57,483 nt of DNA from an uncultured Oscillospiraceae bacterium (lineage in GTDB: Bacteria; Bacillota; Clostridia; Oscillospirales; Acutalibacteraceae): assembly GCA_900544375.1 (NCBI GenBank), contig UQUZ01000013.1:1-57483 (forward strand). The letters run 5' to 3'. The notes under the pieces were generated by a model. It was not told the DNA's origin. It did not search any database and worked only from the letters and a program-made list of their open reading frames with translations. The position numbers were made by a program, and so were the translations under genes. This document shows positions 1 through 8,288 of this stretch, one piece after another; within the stretch, counting starts at the first letter, position 1, and each line of letters starts with the position of its first letter.

Positions 1-466
1 CCGCCTCCGCCTTTAAAATGCTGTCAATCCTTCGGTTATCCAAAGGCAAAAACAAAATCGTCTGCCGCCCCGCAGTCAGCATAAAGCCCGCAAACAGGCC
101 ATCCTGCGTCGGGAACGCAGCTGCGCCCACCGGGATGGCGGCATGGCGCGAAAAATCTTCTTCCGGGAGCTGTACAGGGCTTTTTTGCAACGCTTCCATC
201 AGCTCCGGATTCGGCACTGTAGACAGCCCCATCGCCCGCAGCAATTGCTCCTTCGTGCGGAGATACCGATCCGGCTCCACCAACAACAAAATGGTCTGGG
301 CGGTTTTCAATGCCTCCGCAAGGGCATAAAACAATTCCTTTGCCGTGCCAAACTGCTTTGGCTCCATAGCGCCTTCACCGCTGGACAAAAGCGCCAGGAT
401 TTTTTCCTGGGCGGCGGCACAGGCGGGCACTTGGTTGGAATTGAGGGATAATATCTGCAAGCTCAT
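1..466 (-). CDS. Unidentified protein, cut by the left window edge; faint CinA/MoCF-like pattern
   Basis: An open frame runs off the window edge with no stop, giving about 155 residues beginning MSLQILSLNSN. I chose the ATG at 466; a GGAAGG lies 13 bases upstream. An in-frame GTG at 475 is only 4 bases from that site, and a further in-frame ATG at 529 has no clear site. The segment with AFPTQDGLFAGF and, a little later, ILFLPLDNRR resembles the part of CinA with HGTAPG and VINLPGPPREL, so a degenerate molybdopterin-binding-like fold is possible, but the PGPP loop is missing. It follows the two sortases on the same strand and is probably the last visible gene of that operon. Function unknown; the frame and coding character are convincing, the family is not. 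Confidence 0.6.
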   Translation of the reverse strand, partial: MSLQILSLNSNQVPACAAAQEKILALLSSGEGAMEPKQFGTAKELFYALAEALKTAQTILLLVEPDRYLRTKEQLLRAMGLSTVPNPELMEALQKSPVQLPEEDFSRHAAIPVGAAAFPTQDGLFAGFMLTAGRQTILFLPLDNRRIDSILKAEA

Positions 467-601
467 GCCAATCACACATCCTTCCACACATACCGGGGGG
501 GTTGTTACCAGCTTCCGCTTCCTGCCCATGCGCAAAAAGCTGGGCCTTTCGTTTCTTAGTCAGCTATCTACTCCCCGCTCAAACCGGCTGCTTCTCCATC
601 A

Positions 602-2269
602 TCAGGGTTTCCACTTTTCCGCATCCCGGTATGGGTTGGCGATTCCCTTTTTATCATAATAAATCTGCGGGTAACGCGGGTTTTCATTTTTCTTTGCCAA
701 GCTGGTGTCAACAGACGCATCCTCACCCTCCCGGACCAGGCGGGCGACCACCACGAGGCGCTGTTCATCCCAATCATAATTGCAGGTGGAAAGCGTCAGA
801 ATTTTATCATCCGGCCTGATATCAACGCCCGTAGAATAAAGCTTCCTCTGATCAATCTCGGAGATATACTCCTTGAATTTATCATCACTCGACAAATTGG
901 TAAAGATATAGTTAAAAATATAGCCGTTATCATGCTCTGCCTTAGAATTTGTCAAAAATACCGCATAGACCTTCCACTGATAATCGGCATAGAGCGTGTT
1001 GTATTCAATCACCGGATTGCGCTTGAAGCCGTCAATGGTCAAATAATCCGTCAACTCGGAAAACACCTGATCGCCGGAGCGCATATGGTGCCCAAATATG
1101 ATCGTGTTGCGGTCAAGCTCTTTGATATTGTTGCGGAAATCCAGAAACGGATTTCCGTAACTCGTTGTCCGTCCGTAATAATCGAGCTTCAGATATTTGT
1201 CGTTATCCTTCCCTTGGACGATGGGAAAATCGATATATTTCATGTTGGGGATTTTCAGCCAGCCCACCATCTCCTGATTGGCCGCATAAAGCGCTGCATA
1301 GGCAGGATTCATTCCCTCCGGGAAGTTGACGTTCGGGTATTTGGCACGGATATCCGCCCAAGCGCTTTCATCCAGACCGGTTTGCACCTGCCCGGCCAAC
1401 TGTTTGGTAAAATAGTCGTTATACCAGCCTTCATACAGGCGATATCCCAAAAACGGAAGGCAGACGAGCAGGGTGGCCAGAGCGATCAAAAAAACCGTCC
1501 TGCGCACCTTCTCCGCAGCCGTATCCCCTCTCCAGGGGAGCCAGCTATCGCCAAACCGGCCTTTTTTCTTTTTCTTCCTTTTACTGGAAGACGGATCCTC
1601 CGCCTGGGCAAACAGGTCGGCTAGTCCGCTAGAGGTAGCCTCCGGCGTTTTATCCGGCGCCTCCACGGGCGGCGGGGCAACTGGGGCGTCAGGCGCAACC
1701 GTTTCATGATTTGCATCCGGTGATTCGTATATGACATGCATGGAATTGCTTTGCCCCGCATCCGGCATAGGCTTCCCCTTTTTTTCAGCTGGGATCACCT
1801 GAGGCTTTGGCGCAACCGGGGGCTTGGCAGCGCTTGTCCGCTTGCTTTCCGGCTCTTGATAGACGATGCGCACCCGCGTTCCATCCGGCAGCGTTTCATA
1901 CTGCTCCTCCTGCGGGGGTTGAACCGGCTGGGCTGCAAAAACGGGAATGACAGGCCTTCCCTCCGCGTCATAATAAACGACTGGCGTTACTGGGTTGCCG
2001 TTTGCATCATAATAAACTGGCTGATCCCCCGCAGTGTCCGGCCCCCGCGGCGTTTTTTGCTTTTGATTTTCCTGATCAGTCATGATAACTCCTTCCTTCT
2101 TGGAGGCGGCGCCGGTTTCCTTGCTCTGCACGCCGCTCTGACGGGAATCGCCTGCCCTTGGTGCAATCTCCTCTGCCAGGCCATATTTCCTGCGGACCTC
2201 TTCCAGCTCGTCCAGCAGGCCTTTCGCCTGCTGATGCGCGCCTGCCGCCTTATTTTCACTGTGTTTCAT
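602..2269 (-). CDS. Class B sortase with a long proline-rich cytoplasmic N-terminus
   Basis: A 555-residue membrane transpeptidase of the sortase B type, which would cleave a sorting motif on secreted proteins and attach them to the cell wall. After about 255 residues of charged and proline-rich sequence, including two near-repeats of the form YYDANGNPV, comes one membrane segment (about 256-278) and then the sortase domain. Catalytic residues are visible: His in IIFGHHMRS (about 394), Cys in LTLSTCNYD (about 496) and Arg in QRLVVVARLV (about 504). The ATG at 2269 has GGAGGG 7 bases upstream; a TTG at 2275 is too close to that site. A second start, ATG 2083 (MTDQENQ), has AAGGAG 5 bases upstream, so a shorter form may also be made. 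Classical sortase B proteins are about 250 residues, so the extension is unusual. It lies 51 bases after a paralogous sortase. Confidence 0.9.
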   Translation of the reverse strand: MKHSENKAAGAHQQAKGLLDELEEVRRKYGLAEEIAPRAGDSRQSGVQSKETGAASKKEGVIMTDQENQKQKTPRGPDTAGDQPVYYDANGNPVTPVVYYDAEGRPVIPVFAAQPVQPPQEEQYETLPDGTRVRIVYQEPESKRTSAAKPPVAPKPQVIPAEKKGKPMPDAGQSNSMHVIYESPDANHETVAPDAPVAPPPVEAPDKTPEATSSGLADLFAQAEDPSSSKRKKKKKGRFGDSWLPWRGDTAAEKVRRTVFLIALATLLVCLPFLGYRLYEGWYNDYFTKQLAGQVQTGLDESAWADIRAKYPNVNFPEGMNPAYAALYAANQEMVGWLKIPNMKYIDFPIVQGKDNDKYLKLDYYGRTTSYGNPFLDFRNNIKELDRNTIIFGHHMRSGDQVFSELTDYLTIDGFKRNPVIEYNTLYADYQWKVYAVFLTNSKAEHDNGYIFNYIFTNLSSDDKFKEYISEIDQRKLYSTGVDIRPDDKILTLSTCNYDWDEQRLVVVARLVREGEDASVDTSLAKKNENPRYPQIYYDKKGIANPYRDAEKWKP

Positions 2270-2320
2270 CTGCAAACCCTCCTATAGAAGGGATATTGGT
2301 TTCCCAAGTGCACCCTAAAT

Positions 2321-3313
2321 TTAAAAGGGATACCAGCGCTCCGCATTTTTATAAGGGTTCGTTTTGCCGTGGCGGTCATACCAAGCCTGCGGATAATGTG
2401 GGTTGGGATTTAATTTTGCTTTGGAAACATCCACCGCTTCGCTCTCACCATCGCGTACCATACGAGCAACCACGACGAAACGCGTGTCAATGCTCGTGCC
2501 AAGCTCATAGGTGCAGGTGGAAAGTGTGAGCACCTTATCATCCTTCTGCACATCGACATCCGTCGTAAAGAGACTGCGCTGACGCACCTCGTCGATATAC
2601 TGCATAAATTTCTCATCATTCATATCCGGGTAAATATAATTGAACACATAGCCGTTATCATCCTTTGCCTTCGTTGTGGCAACAAAAGCGCCGATCACCT
2701 TCCATTTGTAGTCTTTATAAAGCGTATTAAAGGTGATTACAGGCGCATTCCGGTAGCCCTCCAGCGTATGGTAGCCCATCACGCCAGTAAAGCACATGCC
2801 ATTATCAAGCGAATCGCCCTGTAGGTTGTGCCCATAGAGAATCGTGTTGCGGGATAGCTCCTTCTCATTGTTGCGGTAATCCATGAATGGATCGCCAAAC
2901 TCCGTATATTTATGATAGTAGTTATAGCGCAGATAGTAGTCATTACCGCCCTGCGCCTTTGTTGCGTGCAGGATTGGGGTATCCGTTCGGGTGTTTGGAA
3001 TGGTCAGCCAGCCAACCACGTCGTTATTCACCGCATAAAGGTGTTTAAATTTCTCCTGCATCCCCTCTGGCGGCGTGGAGCCGGGATATTTCGTTTTCAG
3101 CGCGGAGAGGATGGGGTCTGCCTGCGCCTGCGCGGGCTTTTCCCCCTGCTGCGCCTGTGGCTGTGCAACGCGGTAAATCAGCACCCCGCTGCTCGCAAGG
3201 ATCGCGCATACAGATAAAATCGCTATGATCTTACGCACCCATGTAAGCGCCGCATCTCCAGGGAAGGGGAAAACAGCATGCAACAACCGGTTTCCAGAAT
3301 GATTTTGAGCCAT
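2321..3313 (-). CDS. Class B sortase, second copy
   Basis: A 330-residue sortase B paralogue. A short cytoplasmic start is followed by a membrane segment around residues 26-46 (RKIIAILSVCAILASS) and an extracellular catalytic domain with His in YGHNLQGDS, Cys in LTLSTCTYE and Arg in TRFVVVARMVR. It closely resembles the downstream copy over the whole catalytic domain (for example KVLTLSTC/KILTLSTC, NPHYPQ/NPRYPQ), which points to tandem duplication. The ATG at 3313 (MAQNHSG) has AAAGGCGG upstream; earlier in-frame starts lack a good site. Both sortases sit downstream of cinA in what appears to be one transcript, not beside an obvious substrate gene. Confidence 0.9.
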   Translation of the reverse strand: MAQNHSGNRLLHAVFPFPGDAALTWVRKIIAILSVCAILASSGVLIYRVAQPQAQQGEKPAQAQADPILSALKTKYPGSTPPEGMQEKFKHLYAVNNDVVGWLTIPNTRTDTPILHATKAQGGNDYYLRYNYYHKYTEFGDPFMDYRNNEKELSRNTILYGHNLQGDSLDNGMCFTGVMGYHTLEGYRNAPVITFNTLYKDYKWKVIGAFVATTKAKDDNGYVFNYIYPDMNDEKFMQYIDEVRQRSLFTTDVDVQKDDKVLTLSTCTYELGTSIDTRFVVVARMVRDGESEAVDVSKAKLNPNPHYPQAWYDRHGKTNPYKNAERWYPF

Positions 3314-3391
3314 TGATAATTCCGCCTTTCGGTAGAGTATGATCAAGCAGAGGGTAATCTCCGGGCTTTTATGAGGCAAAAGCCCTTTCTG

Positions 3392-4636
3392 CTATTGGTA
3401 TTCCAATAGATACAGCCGGATCAGATCCAGCGCATGGGAAGAAATTACAAACCGGTTATATTCCCGATTATCTCCCCCTCGGCCGGTATGAACCGTGCGT
3501 TGAAGCGTGTGCGCCCCATCTGTCAGCGCGATAAAGGCGAGCCCCGCCGGGTTGCCGTGATCGTCTCCATCCGGCCCTGCCAGCCCCGTCACGCCTAGGC
3601 CGATCTCCGCGCCGCTGATGCGAAGCGCGCCGGCCGCCATTTCGGCGGCGGTTTCGGCGCTGATCACGCCGTATGTTTCAATAGTAGCCGGGGATACGCC
3701 GAGCACTTCCTCCTTGATCCGGTTGGAGTAGGAGACGATCCCACACTCAAGCACCTCGGAGGAGCCGGGGATCTCCGTAATCCGCTTGGCAATCAGCCCA
3801 GCCGTGCAGGATTCCGCCAGGCCGATTTTGAGGCCTCTCCCGCGCAGCATTTGCACAACGGCCTGCTGTAGGCTGCCCACATCCACGCCGTAAACAAGCT
3901 TGCCATAAAGCGCACACAGCGCCTCCACAGTGGGCTTGCACAAGGCGTCTGCCTCCGCTTGGGAATTTGCCTTTGCCGTCACCCGCAACAGCGCCTCCCC
4001 ATCCTTCGCATAGGGTGCGACGGTCGGATTCTCCTGCGCTAAAAACTGCGCAGCCCGCTCTGCCATTGCGCTTTCGCCGATGCCAAAGGTGCGCACCGTG
4101 TGCGATACGATCACCCCGCCGGCAAAACGCGAAAGATAAGGAAGCGCTTGCTCCAGGAACATGGGCTTGAGCTCACGCGGCGGGCCGGGCAGGTTGATCA
4201 CGATCTTCCCGCCCTTCTCCACTGCGCAGCCGGGCGCGGTGCCGTGATCGTTGCGAAACACAACACAGCCCTGCGGCAGAAACGCCTGCTTGCGGTTCGT
4301 CTCCGGCATCTCCTGCCCGCGGGCCTGGAAAAAAGCCTCCATACGCCGCATGCTCTCTGCATCCTCCACCAAGGGAATGCCGAGCAATTTCGCGCACACT
4401 TCTTTGGTCAGGTCATCCGCGGTGGGGCCGAGCCCACCAGTGGTCAACACGAGATCACTGCGGGAGAGCGCCGTTTGCAGCAAATCGGAAAGCCGCTCTT
4501 CATTATCACCCACCGTGCTGTGATAAAGCACGGTGAACCCCAGCCGCGCTAGCTCCCTAGCAAGGAATTGGGCGTCTGTGTTGACAATATCGCCGAGCAA
4601 AAGCTCTGTTCCAACTGATAATATTTCAGCTTTCAT
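3392..4636 (-). CDS. cinA: CinA family protein (nicotinamide-nucleotide amidohydrolase)
   Basis: A 414-residue CinA with two domains. The N-terminal molybdopterin-binding-like domain (about 1-170) carries TTGGLGPTADD at 65-75 and LPGPPREL at about 149-156. The C-terminal PncC-type amidase domain contains AESCTAG at 274-280 (usually AESCTGG) with the catalytic serine. In known members the C-terminal domain deamidates nicotinamide mononucleotide in NAD salvage; the N-terminal domain can have ADP-ribose pyrophosphatase activity. Length is normal. The ATG at 4636 follows AAAGGAAG with a spacing of about 9. It starts 40 bases after thiI ends and is followed by the sortases on the same strand. Confidence 0.95.
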   Translation of the reverse strand: MKAEILSVGTELLLGDIVNTDAQFLARELARLGFTVLYHSTVGDNEERLSDLLQTALSRSDLVLTTGGLGPTADDLTKEVCAKLLGIPLVEDAESMRRMEAFFQARGQEMPETNRKQAFLPQGCVVFRNDHGTAPGCAVEKGGKIVINLPGPPRELKPMFLEQALPYLSRFAGGVIVSHTVRTFGIGESAMAERAAQFLAQENPTVAPYAKDGEALLRVTAKANSQAEADALCKPTVEALCALYGKLVYGVDVGSLQQAVVQMLRGRGLKIGLAESCTAGLIAKRITEIPGSSEVLECGIVSYSNRIKEEVLGVSPATIETYGVISAETAAEMAAGALRISGAEIGLGVTGLAGPDGDDHGNPAGLAFIALTDGAHTLQRTVHTGRGGDNREYNRFVISSHALDLIRLYLLEYQ

Positions 4637-4676
4637 TACATAAAACTTCCTTTAAAGAACACGATAGGGAATGGAC

Positions 4677-5849
4677 TCACGCATCGATCGGCACAATTTT
4701 TACACCCGCCAGCGCTCGCTCCATGAGCTCTTCCAGGGGGATCAGCGCCTGTGCCTTCTCCACCGCGTCGAGCTGCGGCCGGGTTTTGGGATGCTTCGGC
4801 GTAAATACCGTGCAGCAATCTTCATAGGGTTGAATCGATATCTCAAAGGTGTCGATCCTGCGGGAAAGCGCAACGATCTCATCCTTATCCATTGCAATCA
4901 GCGGCCGGAATACCGGCATCTCCGCCACCGCATCCGTGCAGGCAATTGCCTGTAGTGTCTGGCTCGCCACTTGGCCGATGCTTTCCCCTGTGACCAGTGC
5001 GCCGCATTCCTCCTTGCGGGCGATCCGCTCTGCGAGCAGCATCATCGCGCGGCGCATAATCAGCGTAAATAGATCCTCGGGGCAATGATCCTTAATCTGC
5101 TCCTGAATCTCCGTGAACGGCACGACGAATAGGGAAATATGCCCGGCATAGCGCGCTACTCTCCGGAGCAGGGCGTGCACCTTTTCCTCCGCCCGAGGGC
5201 TTGTATAGGGCGGGGAAGCAAAATGGACAGCCGTCAGCTGCAAGCCGCGCTTTGCCATCATCCAACCCGCAACCGGGCTGTCGATCCCACCTGAAACAAG
5301 CAGCGCCACCCTGCCGCCGGAGCCCACGGGCATACCGCCCGCGCCCTTTTGCTGGTTGCCCCGGATATAGGCCCATTGATCGCGCACCTCAACCGTAACG
5401 ATCACATCTGGATGATGTACGTCAACGTGCAGATGCGGAAATTTTTCGCCCAGATAGCCGCCCAGCTCCGCGCTGATCTGCGGGGATTTGAGCGGAAATT
5501 TCTTATCTGACCGTTTTGCCTCCACCTTAAAGGAAGCGGCCTCCATCAACTGCGGTGCAAGGTATTCGCCTGCTATGCGCAAAATTTCGCCCATTTCCTT
5601 GGGCGCCTGCGCGGCGCGGCTGAAGCCGGCGATGCCGAACACACGGGTCAGCCTGCCTGCCGCCTCGTCGAGATCGATCCCCTCTTCCAACGGCTCAATC
5701 ATCACGGTAGACTGGCTTTTGGTAAAGGCAAATTTACCAAGGGGCGAAAGCCGCCGCCGCATGTTTTTTACCAGAATATCCTCAAATGTAGAACGGTTGA
5801 GCCCTTTCAGGGCAAGCTCCCCATCCTTGACTAGAATAATTTCTTTCAT
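4677..5849 (-). CDS. thiI: tRNA 4-thiouridine synthetase ThiI
   Basis: A 390-residue ThiI, which adenylates U8 of tRNA and transfers sulfur to make 4-thiouridine. Order of domains: NFLD-like start with GELALKGLNRSTFE (10-23), THUMP domain (about 60-165), and the PP-loop ATP pyrophosphatase with SGGIDSP at 186-192. The conserved YEDCCTVFTPKHP segment is near the end. There is no C-terminal rhodanese domain, as is usual for Firmicutes ThiI, where a dedicated cysteine desulfurase supplies sulfur; that enzyme is encoded directly upstream, 73 bases away. ATG 5849 follows AAAGGACG. Confidence 0.95.
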   Translation of the reverse strand: MKEIILVKDGELALKGLNRSTFEDILVKNMRRRLSPLGKFAFTKSQSTVMIEPLEEGIDLDEAAGRLTRVFGIAGFSRAAQAPKEMGEILRIAGEYLAPQLMEAASFKVEAKRSDKKFPLKSPQISAELGGYLGEKFPHLHVDVHHPDVIVTVEVRDQWAYIRGNQQKGAGGMPVGSGGRVALLVSGGIDSPVAGWMMAKRGLQLTAVHFASPPYTSPRAEEKVHALLRRVARYAGHISLFVVPFTEIQEQIKDHCPEDLFTLIMRRAMMLLAERIARKEECGALVTGESIGQVASQTLQAIACTDAVAEMPVFRPLIAMDKDEIVALSRRIDTFEISIQPYEDCCTVFTPKHPKTRPQLDAVEKAQALIPLEELMERALAGVKIVPIDA

Positions 5850-5922
5850 GTAAATAACTTCGTCCTTTCGCGCCCACGGGATGTGTCACCCGATTTGCAG
5901 CGCCATGTATCGATCTGAATAC

Positions 5923-7113
5923 TCAAATTCTTCTGAGCACCTGCTGCACTCGTTTGATCCCCGCTACCAGTGCGTCAATTTCCTGTGGGGTTGTAAAGCG
6001 GGAAAAGCTGATGCGCAGCGCGCTGTCGATGCGCGTATCCGGCAAGCCGAGCGCCGTGAGCACCGGGCTTTTGTGCCCTTTCGCACATGCGGAGCCGCTT
6101 GATACATATACCCCCATCTCCGAGAGGAGGTTGAGCACCGGCTCGGAACGCAGGCCGGGGATCGACAGGTTAACGATATAGGGCAGCGCATCCGGTGGGG
6201 AATTCAGCGTAATGCCGCGCAGACCGCCGATCTGCTCCAGCAAATATCCCCGAAGCTCCGTGGCATGCGCAAGGCCCGCCTTCACCTCCGGCAGCGCCGC
6301 ACAGGCCGCCCCAAAGCCGACAAGCGCAGGCATTGCCTCCGTGCCGGGGCGCAGGTCTTTCTCCTGCCCGCCGCCGAAAACACGCGGTTTCACCCGCACG
6401 CCGCGGCGGATATAAAGGGCGCCAGCCCCCTTAGGGCCGTGGATCTTGTGGGAGCTGACCGTCATCAAATCAATGCCAAGCGCAGCAGGCTTTACTTCCA
6501 GCTTGCCGAACCCCTGCACGCAATCGCAGTGGAACAGTGCGGGCGCTCCCGCCCGCTTAATGGCCCCACGCACAGCATCCAATGGTTGGAGGGAGCCGAC
6601 CTCATTGTTGACCGCCATCATGCTGACCAAAATAGTATCGCTATTGACCGCCTCAAAAAGATCTTCCCTGCGCACCTTACCATCTTCTCCAGCGGGGAGG
6701 AAAATCACCTCAAACCCCTGCCGCTCCAGCTCCCGCATCGGTTTTTCCACACTTGGATGCTCGATCGCCGTCGTCACAATCCTGTGGCCCCGGCGTGCAA
6801 GCGCCTGTGCCGCGCCAAAAACGGCCAGGTTGTTCGCTTCCGTCCCGCCGGAGGTGAAAAGCACTTCCTCCGGCGCACAACCAATGCGCCCTGCCACGCG
6901 CTCACGAGCCTGCCTGAGCAGCCGCTCAGCCTCAAAGCCCTTGGCATGGAGGGAGGATGGGTTTCCATAGCCCTCTGTAAGGGTATATAAAATCTCCTGT
7001 GCCGCCTCCTCGCAAACGCGGGTGGTGGCGCTGTTATCAAGATAAGCCAGCGTAAGGGTTCCTCCCTTTTTTGCGGCCCGGCGCAGCGCAAAGCGGCGCA
7101 CTGTTTTCATCAT
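5923..7113 (-). CDS. Cysteine desulfurase, NifS/IscS type, partner of ThiI
   Basis: A pyridoxal-phosphate enzyme that takes sulfur from cysteine as a persulfide. Visible signatures: AYLDNSATT near the start, SGGTEANN, the PLP lysine in SSHKIHGPKG (about residue 225), and the active-site cysteine in SSGSACAKGHKSP (about 350). The next gene is thiI, so its likely main job is sulfur supply for tRNA thiolation. The start is uncertain: the ATG at 7113 adds 21 residues (MMKTVRRFALRR...) not typical of the family and has no good ribosome site. A CTG codon at 7050 has GGAGGA 9 bases upstream and would give the usual MAYLDNSATT beginning. First gene of the leftward operon. Confidence 0.93.
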   Translation of the reverse strand: MMKTVRRFALRRAAKKGGTLTLAYLDNSATTRVCEEAAQEILYTLTEGYGNPSSLHAKGFEAERLLRQARERVAGRIGCAPEEVLFTSGGTEANNLAVFGAAQALARRGHRIVTTAIEHPSVEKPMRELERQGFEVIFLPAGEDGKVRREDLFEAVNSDTILVSMMAVNNEVGSLQPLDAVRGAIKRAGAPALFHCDCVQGFGKLEVKPAALGIDLMTVSSHKIHGPKGAGALYIRRGVRVKPRVFGGGQEKDLRPGTEAMPALVGFGAACAALPEVKAGLAHATELRGYLLEQIGGLRGITLNSPPDALPYIVNLSIPGLRSEPVLNLLSEMGVYVSSGSACAKGHKSPVLTALGLPDTRIDSALRISFSRFTTPQEIDALVAGIKRVQQVLRRI

Positions 7114-7150
7114 GTAAAAAAGACAATTAGCCGCAGGATAATGATACTTT

Positions 7151-7179
7151 AGTATACATCATTTCAGGGGTACATGCAA
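7151..7179 (-). promoter_or_regulatory. Sigma-A type promoter of the desulfurase-thiI-cinA-sortase operon
   Basis: On the minus strand, TTGCAT (7174-7179), a 17-base spacer and TATACT (7151-7156), 38 bases before the ATG at 7113. It is the only strong promoter seen upstream of this gene set. Confidence 0.7.
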
Positions 7180-7227
7180 ATGGTTTTTGCTGGTTGGAAA
7201 GCACTATGAAAATCTCAGAAAAAAGGC

Positions 7228-7256
7228 TTTACTTTAGCATGGTAATATGCTACAAT
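7228..7256 (+). promoter_or_regulatory. Promoter of the amino-acid ABC transporter operon
   Basis: TTTACT (7228-7233), 17-base spacer, TACAAT (7251-7256), about 70 bases upstream of the binding-protein start. Confidence 0.7.
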
Positions 7257-7328
7257 ACCGCTGTAAAAAGCCACGGTTTGGCTCATCCCAGCTGTGGAAA
7301 ACGCAACATAAAAAATGGAGGAGACAAC

Positions 7329-8150
7329 ATGAAGAAAAAAATCATCGCCCTCGCACTGGCAGCCGTGATGGTTGTGTTAACGCTGGGCCTTGCATCCTGC
7401 ACTGGAGGGGATAACACAGACCCCGCAGGGGAAGGCGGCACGAACGCCGCCAAAAACGGCACTCTAACCGTCGGCTTCGACGCAGAATTCCCCCCGATGG
7501 GCTTTAAAGATGACAATGGTAACTATGTGGGATTTGATCTTGACCTTGCAAAAGAGGTTGCCAAGCGCCTGAATATGGATATTAAACTTCAGGCGATCGA
7601 TTGGAACTCCAAGGACGCCGAGCTAAAAAACGGGAATATCGACCTGATTTGGAATGGATTCACAATGACCGGCCGTGAAAATGACTATACCTGGAGCAAG
7701 CCCTACATGAAAAACCAGCAGGTGATCGTTGTGCTCAACAACTCCAAGATCACCAAGCTTGACGACCTCAAGGGCAAAAAGCTGGCGCTTCAGCTAGATT
7801 CCAGCGCGGAAAAGGCGCTGAACGCAAAGGCGGATTTCAAAGCCTCTCTCGGCAAAGTGCTGACGACCAGCACCAACCTCGATGCGCTTAACGAGTTGAA
7901 GATGGGCTCTGTGGACGCCGTATTGATGGACGAAATTGTTGCCCAATACAACATCACAAAACAGGGTGGTAACTACAAGGTGCTGGAAGAAGCCCTCGCA
8001 GAAGAGGAATATGCCGTTGGCTTCCTCAAGGGGAACACCGAGCTGCGTGATAAGGTGCAGGCTCAGATCGACGCCATGGCGAAGGACGGAACGCTCTCCA
8101 AAATTTCAAAAGAGTGGTTCGGCAAGGATGTTACGGTCTCCAATTCCTAA
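7329..8150 (+). CDS. Polar amino-acid ABC transporter, substrate-binding lipoprotein
   Basis: A 273-residue family 3 extracellular solute-binding protein. The N-terminus is a lipoprotein signal (MKKKIIALALAAVMVVLTLG followed by LASC, Cys at about 23). The mature part starts the binding fold with LTVGFDAEFPPMGF and YVGFDLDLAKEVAKRL, typical of glutamine/cystine/arginine binders. The exact amino acid cannot be read from sequence. ATG 7329 follows GGAGGAGAC. It is anchored outside the cell and delivers substrate to the permease encoded next. An intrinsic terminator directly after it probably makes this protein more abundant than the membrane parts. Confidence 0.93.
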   Translation: MKKKIIALALAAVMVVLTLGLASCTGGDNTDPAGEGGTNAAKNGTLTVGFDAEFPPMGFKDDNGNYVGFDLDLAKEVAKRLNMDIKLQAIDWNSKDAELKNGNIDLIWNGFTMTGRENDYTWSKPYMKNQQVIVVLNNSKITKLDDLKGKKLALQLDSSAEKALNAKADFKASLGKVLTTSTNLDALNELKMGSVDAVLMDEIVAQYNITKQGGNYKVLEEALAEEEYAVGFLKGNTELRDKVQAQIDAMAKDGTLSKISKEWFGKDVTVSNS

Positions 8151-8162
8151 CAGATCCAAATG

Positions 8163-8200
8163 AAAAACGGCGGGAACGGTTGCTTCCCGCCGTTTTTTTT
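8163..8200 (+). terminator. Intrinsic terminator after the binding-protein gene
   Basis: A perfect stem AACGGCGGGAA / TTCCCGCCGTT with a short loop and eight T residues. It sits inside the transporter operon, between the binding protein and the permease, so it is likely a partial terminator. Confidence 0.85.
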
Positions 8201-8288
8201 GCTATACTATACCGTATTATCACGCTACTACAGTAGTATTATCACTTTTCGTAGCAGTTTTATCGCATTAAAGGAAGGATGTTATTCC

